The position numbers and the translations under genes are program-made. A stretch of 64,000 bases of DNA from Nemertoderma westbladi. Taxonomy: Eukaryota > Xenacoelomorpha > Nemertodermatida > Nemertodermatidae. Shown one piece after another: positions 47,601 to 58,644 of this stretch (positions are counted from its first letter, which is position 1; each line of letters opens with the position of its first letter). The notes under the pieces were generated by a model. That model was given only the letters and a program-made list of their open reading frames with translations, did no database searches and was not told the DNA's origin. The stretch covers positions 44,828-108,827 of the forward strand of contig JAUCBJ010007674.1 in NCBI GenBank assembly GCA_032718475.1. The letters run 5' to 3'.

Positions 47601-48285
47601 AGTTTTTCCCCGGCGAAAAAGTAAAATAAAATATCTTTGGTGGAATTTCATAAATTTTATTAAATGTGTTCAAAGAGCATTGACGTAGAAAATGTTTGCA
47701 CGTAATTTGAGCAAAATCCATTCGCACACTCAAAAGTTATGGCAAATTCGGTGTCTGCGCGGCGACTCCAAAACGTAACTCAATATCAAATATTGGTTTA
47801 TGTTGTTATGGTTCTCTAGTTACGTAATAAATATTCGAGAACACTAAATTATTTAACATTGAGTAAGGCAACATCAGGAGTTGAAGAGTACAGTAATTGA
47901 AATGCAGTAATTATGGAAGCAATATACTGTAGTAAAATACTACAGTTCAATTTATATTGTAACTCTATAGAGTTACAATATAAATTGAACTGTAGTCATA
48001 GTGAAAAAAACGTTCTACTTTTTCTCAGATCTAATAAATAATTATTATGTCCGCATTTTTGAGGATAAAAAGGTGAATTTTTAAAAGAACATTTATGATT
48101 ATAAATCGGATAAATTGTCAATGAGTTAAATGTCGTGCTAACAGGTAGTTTTTCAAGATATCTCGTTCCCTCTCCCCCTTTTCCTCCCCAACTCCTCCTA
48201 TATTTTATAATATATTTCTATGTTTTAGTTTGCATTGAATTGCCTGACGCAAATGGTACAGACTGTCCAGTATGGGCAGCCGCTG
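44343..48285 (+). CDS. ShKT-domain protein, internal part of gene (two exons seen)
   Basis: Two plus-strand exons, both in phase 1-1: 44343-44600 and 48229-48285. Joined, they encode two complete ShKT modules and the start of a third. The ShKT fold is a ~35-residue six-cysteine module found in secreted enzymes, matrix proteins and some channel-blocking peptides across animals. The module alone does not imply a toxin. No signal peptide or enzyme domain lies in the visible part. The upstream exon (before the 50-bp array) and the downstream exon are not seen; the second adapter at 49510 may cut the gene. The 2-kb inverted-repeat element and an AT-rich element occupy the intron. Confidence 0.75.
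44714..46733. mobile_element. Nonautonomous DNA transposon with GGCCCGGTTTCTCAAA ends (about 2.0 kb)
   Basis: Both ends begin GGCCCGGTTTCTCAAA in inverted orientation. Beyond that, both carry permuted copies of TTAAATGGCCATTTAA- and GGGCACTTAAACTAAGTG-type words. TTA lies directly left of the left end and one base right of the right end, compatible with a 3-bp Harbinger-style duplication, but this is weak. No transposase is visible. Inside are a 21-nt G run (44853-44873) next to TATACCCCCCC, an imperfect ~30-bp hairpin (45139-45216), and the segment shared with 31792-31925. It lies in the ShKT gene's intron. Confidence 0.72.
46850..48095. mobile_element. Possible AT-rich nonautonomous element with inverted segments
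   Basis: 46948-46996 (from ATGTTGTTTTCTTTT to AAAAATGCGGAC) is matched in inverted orientation by 48049-48092 (GTCCGCATTTTTGAGGATAA...). The interior part 47625-47710 is similar to 58475-58570, so this is probably a dispersed repeat. The exact ends and any target duplication are not clear. Confidence 0.4.
47940..47995. repeat. 56-bp perfect palindrome
   Basis: Two 28-bp arms without a spacer, centred on CTCTA/TAGAG (between 47967 and 47968). The arms start CTACAGTTCAATTTATATTG. The match stops sharply at both sides. Confidence 0.93.
48229..48285 (+). CDS. ShKT exon: start of third module
   Basis: A polypyrimidine tract (48170-48200) and TGTTTTAG precede it; donor GCTG/GTAAGT. It encodes VCIELPDANGTDCPVWAAAG, the first half of a ShKT module up to W-A-A-A-G. 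Phase 1-1 matches the previous exon. The completing exon (C-x2-NPxYM...) was not found before 49510. Confidence 0.78.
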
Positions 48286-49509
48286 GTAAGTAACGGTAAC
48301 TAAGAAACTAAAACTTTAAAAACTCTATAAATCTGTGCAACTAATTAACTAAAGGCTATATATAGGGCCTACTGTATACTGTAACTCGTCTTCCAACAAA
48401 AAGCAAAGCAAATATTATTAAAATTTTAAAATAATGAGAGGGGTGGGTGGGGGCTCCGACTCCTGTTCCGGCTCCGACTTGATAAAAATGGTTGTTGTAT
48501 TAAGATGATTTATAATGTTTTCATAAAACAAACTACTATAATGTACAGTAGCAGAGTAACTGCTCAATAGTTCACCTACTGCAATAGAAGTATATGGGTA
48601 AGGCTTCTCTCGAAAATCTCTCTAATCTTGTTGCATTGTACAAATTCGATAAGTCTAATAACGCCTACAGTACTGGTATTTTATATGCTGTGCTGATAGC
48701 TATGGTGACCATAATCTGGTACTGTGGATGCATATTCTATAACAAGGCAATTTAAGGATTTAAAGAGTGCAATGCCTGAATCTAAGTGTAAATTTAGATT
48801 AAGTTTTTATTGTCTTTCAGCCAAGAGTGTTTACTGTTTAGGCCTATTGTAAGAGTATATTCGTTGTTCAAAATTCCACAAAATTTCTTAGATTAGAGCC
48901 TCATGACTTAGGGTTGTTAGGGTTACATGATAATTTTAATTGGGGTTTGGGGCTTAGCCAGGATTTGGTACTTTGGATTTAGTACTGTTTTTCACTAATT
49001 TTCTAGGTATTTGTTTTTGCTTTGATAATTATTATTGATTAAATCGAAACGTCAACTGTTTTTTAGAAGTTTTATTTTTCAAATCATGAAATTTAAGATA
49101 TTTGCGCTGTTCATTGTTGCCTTAATAAACTGAAACGTTATCATACAGCCTTATCATTAGTTAGGCCTAATATAGAATTACACATACTGTAATAGGCGTA
49201 GTTTGTAACTGATTTTAAACAATTATATACCGAAGGGTCAGACTTAGTACCTTTTATAACAACTGTGGAAGGTGTTTTGAAACTACCCATCATGTATAGA
49301 TCTGTGTTTTATGACTATACGCGTGGCACTTCTCGTACTGTAGGTGGTATGCTTACATTAAGAGTAGCAGTCCTGAAAATAAAAATTTTAATTCCAGGTC
49401 CGGTAAGGGCTTTGAGTAGGCAGTAGGAGTTACAGTAGGCAATTATCAAGTATTGGACCTGGCTTTGCTGTGGTAATAATAATAAAAGGGCTTTGATTAT
49501 AAAGCTATA
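48286..49509. other. Intron or intergenic DNA up to the second adapter
   Basis: No exon recognised. A short minus open frame (49315-49542) reads into the adapter and is spurious. Confidence 0.5.
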
Positions 49510-49535
49510 AAGCAGTGGTATCAACGCAGAGTACT
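49510..49535. other. Single amplification adapter (assembly artefact)
   Basis: Exactly the same 26-nt sequence as at 40543-40568, starting AAGCAGTGGTATCAACGCAG and ending AGTACT. It points rightward, and the sequence to its right starts abruptly inside a coding exon. The left neighbour may be unlinked. Confidence 0.93.
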
Positions 49536-51075
49536 TCACCAAATCTGGGAGACATGATGCCGAGTACCCAACCTTAAGTACACGTATCTACTTCTGCGAG
49601 GATCACTTTAAGGTGAGCTTTTAATTTCAATTGTCATTAAAATGTGTTTCCAATATGTCTTTCAAAAGCCACTTAAGAAATAGTTTTATATTTTAATTAA
49701 AAACGTTGGCACGCTTGGTACTAGAGTGATTTAGGCACAAAACACACTCTCCCACCATCCCTCTTCCAAAGTTTTATACAGTACTAGCTAGTTTTTGTAC
49801 TTTTTTTAAAAACTGTTCAATTTTTACATGTTAGCTAATATTTTATTTAATATTCCAAAAAAGTAATAAAACTAGGTAGTATAAATATTTCCGGGGATGC
49901 GTCTCCATGCCCCAGTAGTATCGGTACCGGTGTCAATATTGTGGTACCGCCTAAGTTAATAGAAATTATTAATTTAATAAAATAAATCAAATGAAAAAAA
50001 CCATGGGACCGCACATTTTTTATTTATTTTATATATTTTTTTAAATCTTTTTTCATTTCATGTACTATAGTGTAAATTATTGTTAATTTTATAGCTGGAA
50101 TCTGACTGTGTAAATTACGCAATGTATATGTCAACGAGAAACGCACCTAATCCCTCACGCCTTTACATTAAACGAGATTGTGTACCAACTTTGTTTGAAT
50201 GTAATAGAAAAACAATGAAGAGAAAACAAGCAGACGATATGTGCGTCGACTTGGAAGCAAATACTACAACAATTATGGTAATCCATTTTCTGTTACTTTC
50301 ACTCCTTTTTTACATTATATTTGTATTGTAGGCCCTAGTGAGGATATTCATTAATATTCCCCATTCCACATTGGTTTGTATACTAAATACGAAGTGTACC
50401 TTTCGGAGTGGTATAATTCGTGCTGTGCACTTTTTATTTCACAATTATATCAAATTAATTTGATTATAGACACAATGAATAAATAAAGTAAATAGGAATA
50501 ACTTTTATTTATTATTATTTAAATAAGTAATAAAATTATATTCTTTACTTTAGGAAAACTCAATAACAACATCAGATGGACAAAGCTGTGATATCATGGA
50601 CCAAGTAAATGTTGCTAAGATTTCCAAGATATGTCTATTCACAACAAGCAATAAAGCAACCCAGAAGTCATGGAATCGGCCTCCTTGCCAATCTGTAAAT
50701 ACTCAGGTTGGGGTAGCCACGGTCAGCTCATCAACATCACCGATGCAACATTATGATACATACGAATCTGAATCAGGGGGTTCTACTGTAGATGAGGCTG
50801 ATGATTTATGCGATGTAGAATTTTGTCCATCCAGTCAATCTCAACACAGCGAAAGTGATAATGAACAATTTGATACTGCTGATACTAATAATGTGGAACA
50901 CATGCGTCAAATTGTACTTTCCAATATACCATTACACACCGGAATACCAAATGAGTACAAGTATTTGATTGTTGAATTGGCAGAAGTAATTGAATTCGAA
51001 CAGAGAAAAGAATGTATATTAACAAAACTCGATATTATTCTCCTCATATTTCAGTATAAGGATATTCCTTACTGA
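49536..51075 (+). pseudogene. THAP-domain transposase-type gene, truncated at both ends
   Basis: Three exons in phase: 49536-49612 (donor AAG/GTGAGC), 50095-50277 (acceptor TTTTATAG, donor ATG/GTAATC) and 50554-51075 (acceptor TTTACTTTAG). The first two give the C-terminal half of a THAP zinc finger: RIYFCEDHFK supplies the last C and H, and LYIKRDCVPTLF matches the AVPTxF signature. The third is a low-complexity acidic/Ser region, then IVELAEVIEFEQRKECIL and TKLDIILLIF, resembling the helix-turn-helix that precedes the DDE domain in PIF/Harbinger-IS5-like transposases. The frame then runs into the neighbouring minus-strand fragment (KDIPY-stop), so the DDE domain is missing. The 5' half of the THAP finger is cut off by the adapter. 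THAP plus HTH points to a domesticated or decayed DNA transposon gene. Confidence 0.7.
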
Positions 51076-51711
51076 GTTTCAACCCTGCGTGTTTCTTAAT
51101 ATCAATCCCTTTCAAATTAGATATTCTTCTTAACACAGGGTCTTCAAGGTCTCTGCCCCTTTTCATGGCCTGTGTGTCTTTCAATCCTTTTGCCCCTATT
51201 GAATATAAATTGTAGTTATAATTTAAAAGCTGGGCAATTTGTCCTTATTCATTTTATTTACAATCCTATCGCGGAATGCTTGTACCTGTTCGTCTGTAAT
51301 GGTACTTGGTTTCTTTGTACTTTTCTTTTTTATAATTGCAGTGATAGGAATCGCTTGTTTACAGTTCTTTATTTTGGACATTTTAGACGCCGACCAGTAA
51401 CAGAGAGTGGAAGTACAGGAAATTTCTGTACATTTTCTGTATAACCAAAATGTTAAGCCCATCGCATGTTTGCAACCACCACCAGCACTGGCCACACAGT
51501 CGTTGCATTTCAGATCTACTATTTCTCCGGTACTCTCATTAACTTTAGCTTGGACGCGGTAGGGTTGACTTCTTACACGATGTTCTGGTGTTATTTTGGC
51601 CTTAACTGTGCAATGAGGACCATCTCTCTTTACACACACCCATCCAATAACATTGTCGCTGTACGATGCTCCGCCAGATCTATAATTGGAACAGGACATA
51701 ATGTTTTATAA
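51060..51711 (-). pseudogene. SWIM zinc finger / YqaJ-like nuclease gene fragment
   Basis: Minus open frame 51223-51699 (158 aa) carries NVIGWVCVKRDGPHCTVKAK and a SWIM-type finger, LKCNDCVASAGGGCKHAMGL (C-x2-C...C-x-H). A helical Lys-rich segment follows. Past its stop, in another frame (51225 down to 51062), the protein continues with SIGAKGLKDTQAMKRGRDLE and then GLKLSKEYP. This matches the start of the YqaJ/lambda-exonuclease fold (MxRG...E, then L..S.EYP). A frameshift near 51225 and the abrupt end at about 51062, before the catalytic core, make it a remnant. It converges tail to tail on the THAP transposase fragment. The pair recalls ISL2EU-type DNA transposons, which encode a transposase and a YqaJ nuclease. 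Confidence 0.68.
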
Positions 51712-53086
51712 TTGGTAATTTTCATTCAAAATGGTATACCAACAAATTTGTATAGCGTGAATTTATTAGAAATTTTTTATTTTTCACGGTAGACTATTCT
51801 ACTATTCTACTTCACGCCGGACAAATTAAATAATTGTGTGTAAAGAAGTAACACTGGTAGGCCTACGAGTGTAGCCCGTCTTACCATAATTATGTTTTTT
51901 TAATAGCTGTTTTTGCTAATTGATTTATGTTCTGGAACATAGTGTGAATTCACTACACGTGTAATTTTTGTGGTGGCTAGTTTTTTCGATGGTCGCTAGT
52001 CAGTTTATTATTATAGCATTTAAACTTATAGTTATTTATATATAGTTATTTAAACACAAATGACATCATTTTAATTATTAAAAAAAAATAAGATTTTGTG
52101 GTATTTTATAAAAACACTAGCTACACTAGTAGGCAACACTAGTAGTAGGCAACACTAGTACCAGTAACACTTTACAGTGAATTCCCGAGCTGTTTGTTAA
52201 CCGAACGTACGTAAATTAGTACGTGCATGAAAAGATATGAGGATAATATATAGCTTAACTTACCATTTAACATAATTTAACTAACCTCAAGGTTTTCACG
52301 TTCCTGAACTCCGGGCTTATTTTCTCTGGTTTGCTACAAGTATAGTGCAATATTGCAGCATAGGTTAAAGCTGGTAGGTTTCTACTGTCCGCTTTTTCGA
52401 AACCGGCCTCCATTACACCTTGATGGTAACTGTATAATAACTTTTACTAGTACCCCTGTAGCGTAGCTACTATTGAAAAAAAATGCTCCTTAAAATTCTA
52501 GAATTTTTACCAGCTAGTTAAATAACTAGAAAAAAAAGACTAATTAATTTCCATCTAGTGCTAATCTACCTATCCCGCATTGTTCGCTGTAAAAACGATT
52601 AAAAAATCGATTAACGAAACGCCTGGCAGTATTTAGCTAGCTATATTTGTTTTTAGCTACAGCTCTACGGTACAGGTATGGGCGAAATAAATATTATTCT
52701 AGAATAATCGCCTCCATACCGCTGTCCTAGAATCGATTCTTAACACAACATAAATACGAGAAAGAAATACACAACATAAATACACATCCAAATAAATACT
52801 TAGCTACATTTATAAATTTGTTTTATTTTAGATACTGCAATATTATACTTTATATTAGCCAATCAACTGCGCTTCACAACTGTTGCTGTGTTATGGCTGA
52901 CGTCACTCGTGCAGTTTTCCGAAACGGCCTGATTTTTCGATGTTGCTAATTTTGCGTTTTAAAATCGCTATAACTCGGCCAATATTAAATTTTTTTAAGT
53001 AAAATTGCTCTCTGGGGTTTTTTCACATGCTCTTTCACATGAAACCAACGAAAACTCGAAAAAAATTTTCCGAGTCGTCTACCCCA
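51712..53086. other. AT-rich spacer, no gene seen
   Basis: About 1.4 kb. It has small direct repeats of CACTAGTAGGCAA around 52120-52160. No terminal inverted repeat for the preceding transposon remnant could be identified. Confidence 0.5.
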
Positions 53087-55135
53087 TTCTATTGTATAGC
53101 TTTGAAGCAATCGAGATCAATGAGATTCCCCGAAAAGAACCATAGACTGTTAGGTTGCCCTTCTTGGGAACTGGCACCAACTTATTTGTTTTCATTTCTT
53201 GTGGGACTCTTGTTGTTCGGTACATGTCTACTATGAGGGATAGATGAGCTTTAAACACTCAGGTATTTTAAAGACCTCAGGGGGAACACCATCTACTCCA
53301 CTGGCACGATTGGTCTTAATGCTCTTTGCAGCAGCCTTCACTTCTGCAAAGGAGATATCGCCAATGGGAATATCTGGGAGTACAGACTCAGACACTTTTA
53401 CTTCTATAAAGTTATCAGGCAATACCCTGTCATTATTGAGGAGCTTTTCAAAGTGGGCCTTCCAATCATTGAGGCGATCGGCTGGTCATTCAGCCTTAAC
53501 CTTGGTGGTTGGTTGGCTTTTCCGCCCAGTAAGCAAGTTGATCGATTTCCATGCCTGGGATGATTGCCTGCTGTCGTCGGCATCATTGATGGCATCAACC
53601 TGTTGGTTTATTAGCTCATGTAGATTAACAGAGTACTGCCTGTTCAGGGACCTAGATGCAGCCTTAACTGCATTCTTGGCCGCTGTAGTCTGTTTGAGTC
53701 GGGACTCTTTCTGCGCTTTATATAGGTCATTTCGGCACTTCTGGATTTTGTTGTCAGTCCAGGGGGCCCTTTTCCTGTTTCGAGGGTATCCAGGAACTGT
53801 TTCCGCAGCTGCTAACTTAACTGCTTCTGTGAAGGCAGTGTAGCCCTCACAGTGATCTGCCGCCTCAGAGGCAAGAACCTCATACCTGTTGCTCAGCTGT
53901 AGTGTGAAGCTGGATCTCACACTTGGCTGTTGCAACAAAGAGGACCAGTCATGCCGCGGCAAGGCAGATTTCGTTGTTCTGCTAGCACGCAGACAAGTCT
54001 TACCTTGGCCACAATAAGGCGGTGATCACTGGAGAAGGGTCGAAGTGTAAATGCATTACAGTCTTGTATAGAGCTCCTGTACTTCTTACGAAACAGAATA
54101 TGGTCTATCTGGGACTTGTGACCACTGGGTCCATTATGAGTCCATAGCTTTCCAGTTCGCTTCTTGAACTGTGTTCCAGCCGAAAACAATCCATTTCCGG
54201 GGATAAAATCCTGAAGATGGACGGAATTTCGGTTGACACTATTGCTATAGACCCAGGGCGATGTAGGTGATTGATGCAGACTTGCATTAAAGTCTCCCAG
54301 GAATGTTAAGAATGCATGCTGATCCACTCCATCAGTAGCTGCTTGTAGATTGTGGTAGAAATTTTCCACCTCCTCTACAGGGGCAACACAAGTTGGAGAG
54401 TAGCACACAATTAGAACCACCTTAGGAAACTTCTTAGCCAGTCTTCCAGAACATGAGAAGTGGCAACGGATGATGCGGTTAGAGATTTGGTCTATTTTGT
54501 CCAATGCTGCATGTGCAGTTGGATTCATCAATAGACCAATACCACCATTGCCACTATCATCTGCTGACGCGAGGGCGAGTCGTCAACCGCCCCCCATGTC
54601 CTCAATCAGAACCTCATCAGTCTGTCCAGTCTGCATTCGGTGCTCTTGAACACCCACTGCGCTAAGAGAAAGCTTATCTGCCAATGCAGTCAGCTCACCT
54701 TGTCGCATTGGGGACCCGAGTGTTAGGGTGTTTACTGAGGCTAGTCTAGTGACTTGCCTCAGATTCACCAATGGCTTTGTTGGTCGGGGGGGAACATGAG
54801 AGTAGCCTCCAACTCCAGAATCCCTCTCCCCCTCACAATCTGGCCTCCCTGGTGACCCAGGGTTTGGGCCAGAAAGGTCATCAGGAAAGGAATTCAAAGA
54901 ATTGTTGTCTTCTCTCTCTCCAGTAGGGGGTGAGACAGGCAGCCGGTCAGGAGATAACTGACGCCTGTGAGGCCGATTGTGTCCGGTAATTCCACTGGCC
55001 TCTAGTGGCCGGACCTCCGCATTACTAATGTAATCCATAGTGGGGGGTTGAGGGGTGCTTTTTTGCCGAGTCAGCTCTCGGGGCAAATACCACACCCTAT
55101 GGTTTGCCGTTCCACAGGGTGGGTGTCGCAGTGGA
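53087..55135 (-). pseudogene. LINE copy with endonuclease and start of RT, 3' part missing
   Basis: Same family as 24437-27565 but covering the other half. 55095-54583 is the N-terminal region with the start of the AP-endonuclease (ASVNTLTLGSPMRQGELTAL, then VGVQEHRMQ). 54531-53917 carries the rest of the endonuclease, with VCYSPT, GDFNA, SQIDHILF and SSDHRLIVAKV (catalytic N, D and H). 53962-53486 is the linker, and 53422-53231 enters the RT N-terminus (SGVDGVPPEVFK). It is broken by an in-frame TGA near 54582, a frame change near 53990, a TGA at about 53485 and a 1-nt deletion near 53233. It stops at 53087, where the sibling copy continues into the RT palm. Losing the 3' end is unusual for a LINE and suggests a later deletion. 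Confidence 0.86.
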
Positions 55136-55720
55136 GTAAGATATGAGGCCCATCACCCATATCTACTCTGGCGCACATGACCCACCATTGGCTGTGCAGC
55201 TCATCTGCTGGGCCATGCCCTGTACCCCTGCTGCCAGGTGCAGGTCGCAGTGAAGTGTACTCACAGTGGACATGAGAACACTCTACTCCTGACCAGCCAT
55301 TGGCAGATCACCATCTGCCTGGCCAGGCCATATACCCCTGCAGCCAAGTATATGGGTCCTTAATCCAGGACCAACGGCGTCCTTATCCCAGAACGAAGGG
55401 GGTCCTAGTTAGTTACAGGACCAGATTTGCCCTAGTAAGAGGGTCTATGCAGCTACAGGTGGCACCTCCTTTATGCTGCATGGAGGTGGCAAGTTTTCTT
55501 GATCAATGACCTAGAATACCTGACCAGACCGAGAAGGCTGTCTATCCAGGCTGTGTGGCCTGACCAATGGATGCATCCCATTAGATGGTGTTCTGCCCCA
55601 CCATTGGCTAACCTATCCCTTCTTCCCTTGGCACTCCCTGTTTCCTTCGTCCCCCTGAGATGGCCTATAGCCTCTCATCTATCCTTGTGGCTGGCAATGT
55701 ATATTGCCCTCGTTGGTTGT
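55136..55720 (-). other. Probable 5' untranslated region of the LINE
   Basis: About 580 bp, clearly more GC-rich than the flanks, directly upstream (minus strand) of the LINE's first coding segment. It shows internal repetition (CCATTGGC, TGGCCAGGCCATATACCCCTG). The composition falls back to AT-rich after about 55720. The assignment is from position and composition only. Confidence 0.45.
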
Positions 55721-55750
55721 TAGGTGACATTATATTGCTAATGTCACCTA
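55721..55750. repeat. 12-bp inverted repeat (hairpin)
   Basis: TAGGTGACATTA and its reverse complement separated by 6 nt, at the outer edge of the GC-rich LINE 5' region. Confidence 0.85.
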
Positions 55751-56930
55751 GCCAACTATAATTGGTAAAAAGCCACTTTCCCCATTTTCCACTGGGTAGT
55801 ACAGTGAATTGGAACCGCTTACAATAAATGTTGGCTACTCTAGTAACTACAGATGGCATTCTAGAATAGTCGTTTATTCACAGGGAAACAAGTTATTATT
55901 TATGGATTTCCGCGAATAAGTTTCACATCTTAACACTCAAGATGCAGTTTTAATGCAAACTTATCAGATTTGTTACCATAGCAACTACCACATCCAGAAC
56001 AATTACAATTACAAGTTTTAAGTTCACCTATTGGATTTCATATGATACCAAGAGCTCTGCGATTGATGCTCATTGTGACGAGTTATTATACTTTAAAACC
56101 GGATCAAATTTATTGGGACACCCTGTATTTCATAATTTATAATCACTCATTTTACGAATACTAAACTACACCGCTGTATAACAAATTTTAGAAAATTATA
56201 TTCTGGAAATATAATTATTATAAATTCATTATTGCGTTGTACGTGTTTTCGATAAGGCGTTCTAAACAGTAGGTCATGACGGTAGAATTTAATAGCTAAT
56301 TTGAGTGTTTAAGTTACAAAGCAAAAACACACTGGAAATATAATGTAAATGCAAAATTAAAACATTTCTACATATTTATAAAATGATCTTTAACTTTTGT
56401 TCCTCTAACCCATCAAATGGATTGTCATGTTAAATATTCTAGAACGTTACTGGTAGCTAGTACCAAATATTGAATTGTGTGTTAAAATTGTGTCTCCATT
56501 TTTTTCTTTTTTTCGAACCTTTTTTTTGCAATTTTCTGAAGTCTTTTGTAGAAATTGTCTTTTTAATTTGATAGGTGATCTTCTACAATAATGCCAGTAC
56601 ATTTATTTCGGTAACACAACGGTACAAAAAGAATCCCATCCAGAATTGATTTATAATTTAGTAAAGGAGTCCTTCGGATTTTATAAAAATTATTATTGTT
56701 CGTTGGTTGGAAATAATGAACGTGGGACGTGTTGGAGACGACATCAGGTAGAGATGAATATACTGACCACATTTAGAAGTATAGACGATCCACGGATATC
56801 TATTATCAAGGACACAGCAGAGATGATCAAAGGAATGACTACGGGTTATTCTAGGGTCCGACATCAATGTGTGACGAAGGACACAAAGCTGTCTGTCGTC
56901 TTATCAAACCACATGCGGCTTGAGAGTGAC
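55751..56930. other. Spacer; one unassigned open frame
   Basis: Mostly AT-rich. GGGACACCCTGTA at 56116-56128 resembles the outer end of mariner-like elements, but no partner end was found. A 102-codon plus open frame (56646-56954) is not recognised and its last residues overlap the next LINE scrap. I do not call it a gene. Confidence 0.4.
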
Positions 56931-57177
56931 CAAAATCATGACAGTGAATCTTGACAGCCCTCAAGAAATGTCTGATCGTAAGTGCATAAGGTCTAAGGAC
57001 GGCTTGCTTGAGCACGTGGATGACTTCTGTTACTTGGGATCATGGATCAGAAAGTCAGGTGAAACCTTCGGATACGTAAGGGGAAGGCATAGGAATTGTT
57101 AAATAGTCTGTCTAGGATTTGGAAGTCCCATAGAGTAAAAATGAACCTTAAGGTTCGATTATTTATTACAGCAGTAC
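56931..57177 (+). pseudogene. LINE RT fragment, plus strand
   Basis: Diverged copy of the region after the RT catalytic motif (compare 25137 down to 24890). It reads KIMTVNLDSPQEMSDR, then DDFCYLGSWIRKSG, a frameshift, and LSRIWKSHRVKMNLKVRLF. Both ends are truncated. It is the only LINE copy here in plus orientation. Confidence 0.85.
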
Positions 57178-57301
57178 ATATTAACAATACATATAATCAA
57201 AATAATTGTATAATACTAAAAATAATTTACATACAGGAGGCGGTGTATTTGATATATAAACACACATTATCCCCATAAGCCTAAAATGAAATATTTTTAT
57301 G

Positions 57302-57575
57302 GAAACGTGTATCAGATCTAATATAACTACTGTAGGCCTACTAACCATCTTATATTGCTATACAGGTTGATTATCCCAAGATTCAATCAGAATTTCAGGC
57401 AGTTGCTAGGGAAAGGTCACCTTGTTGCTAAGGAAACGTGTATCAGGGCCGATGTCACTACTAACCATCTTCTTTTGCTAGACAGGTTGATTATCCCAAG
57501 TTTCAATCATAATTACATTAATATACAACGGTAGCTAAGGAAAGGCCACCTTGTTGCTATGGAAACGTGTACACG
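57302..57575. repeat. Two diverged direct repeats of about 130 bp
   Basis: 57302-57431 and 57432-57560 share GGAAACGTGTATCAG, ACTACTAACCATCTT, ACAGGTTGATTATCCCAAG and GGTCACCTTGTTGCTA-type words in the same order. A third partial copy starts at 57561, and a looser one lies near 57665. Confidence 0.8.
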
Positions 57576-58644
57576 ACTTCTATTTTTAAACCAACCCAGT
57601 TATATAATCGTAATTTTTCTGTATGGCGAGTTTTAATAACAGATATAACCAATTAGGTATCAGGTTGCTATGAAAAAGTCACCCTTTTGCTAGGGAAGTA
57701 GTCAATTATTTTGGTACACAGGTTCAGATTAGTCTACACATTTTTTTACATATATAGTCACATTTTCATGCTTTTGACCGGCAATTATTAAAGATTTAAA
57801 TATATTTTAGCCTTAAGCGACCCTACTATACTGTTATTTCAGGCTGAAACGTCATTGTAGTAAAGGCCTACGCAACGTTCCGGATTTTATGTTAACATAT
57901 ACAATATTTTTCCAATAACCATACTCCATGACTTAGCGCCTACTACAGTACGGCATACTCATTTGTTTCAAACTAAAATATTATATTATCCTCGGACTAC
58001 AATCACGTCTAAATACTACATTGATTATTATCATATAGGGTCTATATAATAGTAGTCCTATATTGTATACCAATATATAGAACTACAGTATAAGATAAGA
58101 TAAGTTGAATTCATAGATCCCCATGTTAAATACTCCAGGTTATGATGTTGCGCCATCTAACGGTAATATATATTATTACTTATAGGCATTGTGTACAACT
58201 TTATACCGCAATTTATCGCTAGATGGGAGAAACGATAATGTAAACACAAGAAATAAATGCAATAATTTGTGTGATTTAGATACCAAATATTCACTTATGT
58301 AAAGTATCACTTGACTACTTTACATTGTTCTGATGACCTGAGGGCTTTATTACACGGACGAACGTAGCGAATGAGTGTAAAAAAAAGCTACGGAGATCAG
58401 AACACTGCATCCGACGTAGGTTGTGTTCCATTACGAACGATTGGTGATGAATAACCCCATTTTAAACTTTTATTGTTTTAAAAAAGTGAAATATTTTTGG
58501 TGGAAAACTTATAATAGGTATTAACAGAGCATCAGTGTAGAAAGTATTTGTACACCAATTATTACAAAATGTATGCCTCGCGGTCAGAAGATATACAATA
58601 TACAATTTTAGCATTTGCAGTGCATGCATAGTATACCTGTACCT
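57576..58644. other. AT-rich spacer with a dispersed repeat segment
   Basis: 58475-58570 (ATATTTTTGGTGGAAAACTT onward) is similar to 47625-47710, including GAGCAT...GTAGAAA and the following TTTG(T/C)AC. No gene is seen. Confidence 0.5.

Noticed and set aside
56116-56128. Mariner-type terminal repeat (GGGACACCCTGTA)
   Set aside because: Only one short motif, with no inverted partner, TA duplication pair or transposase nearby.
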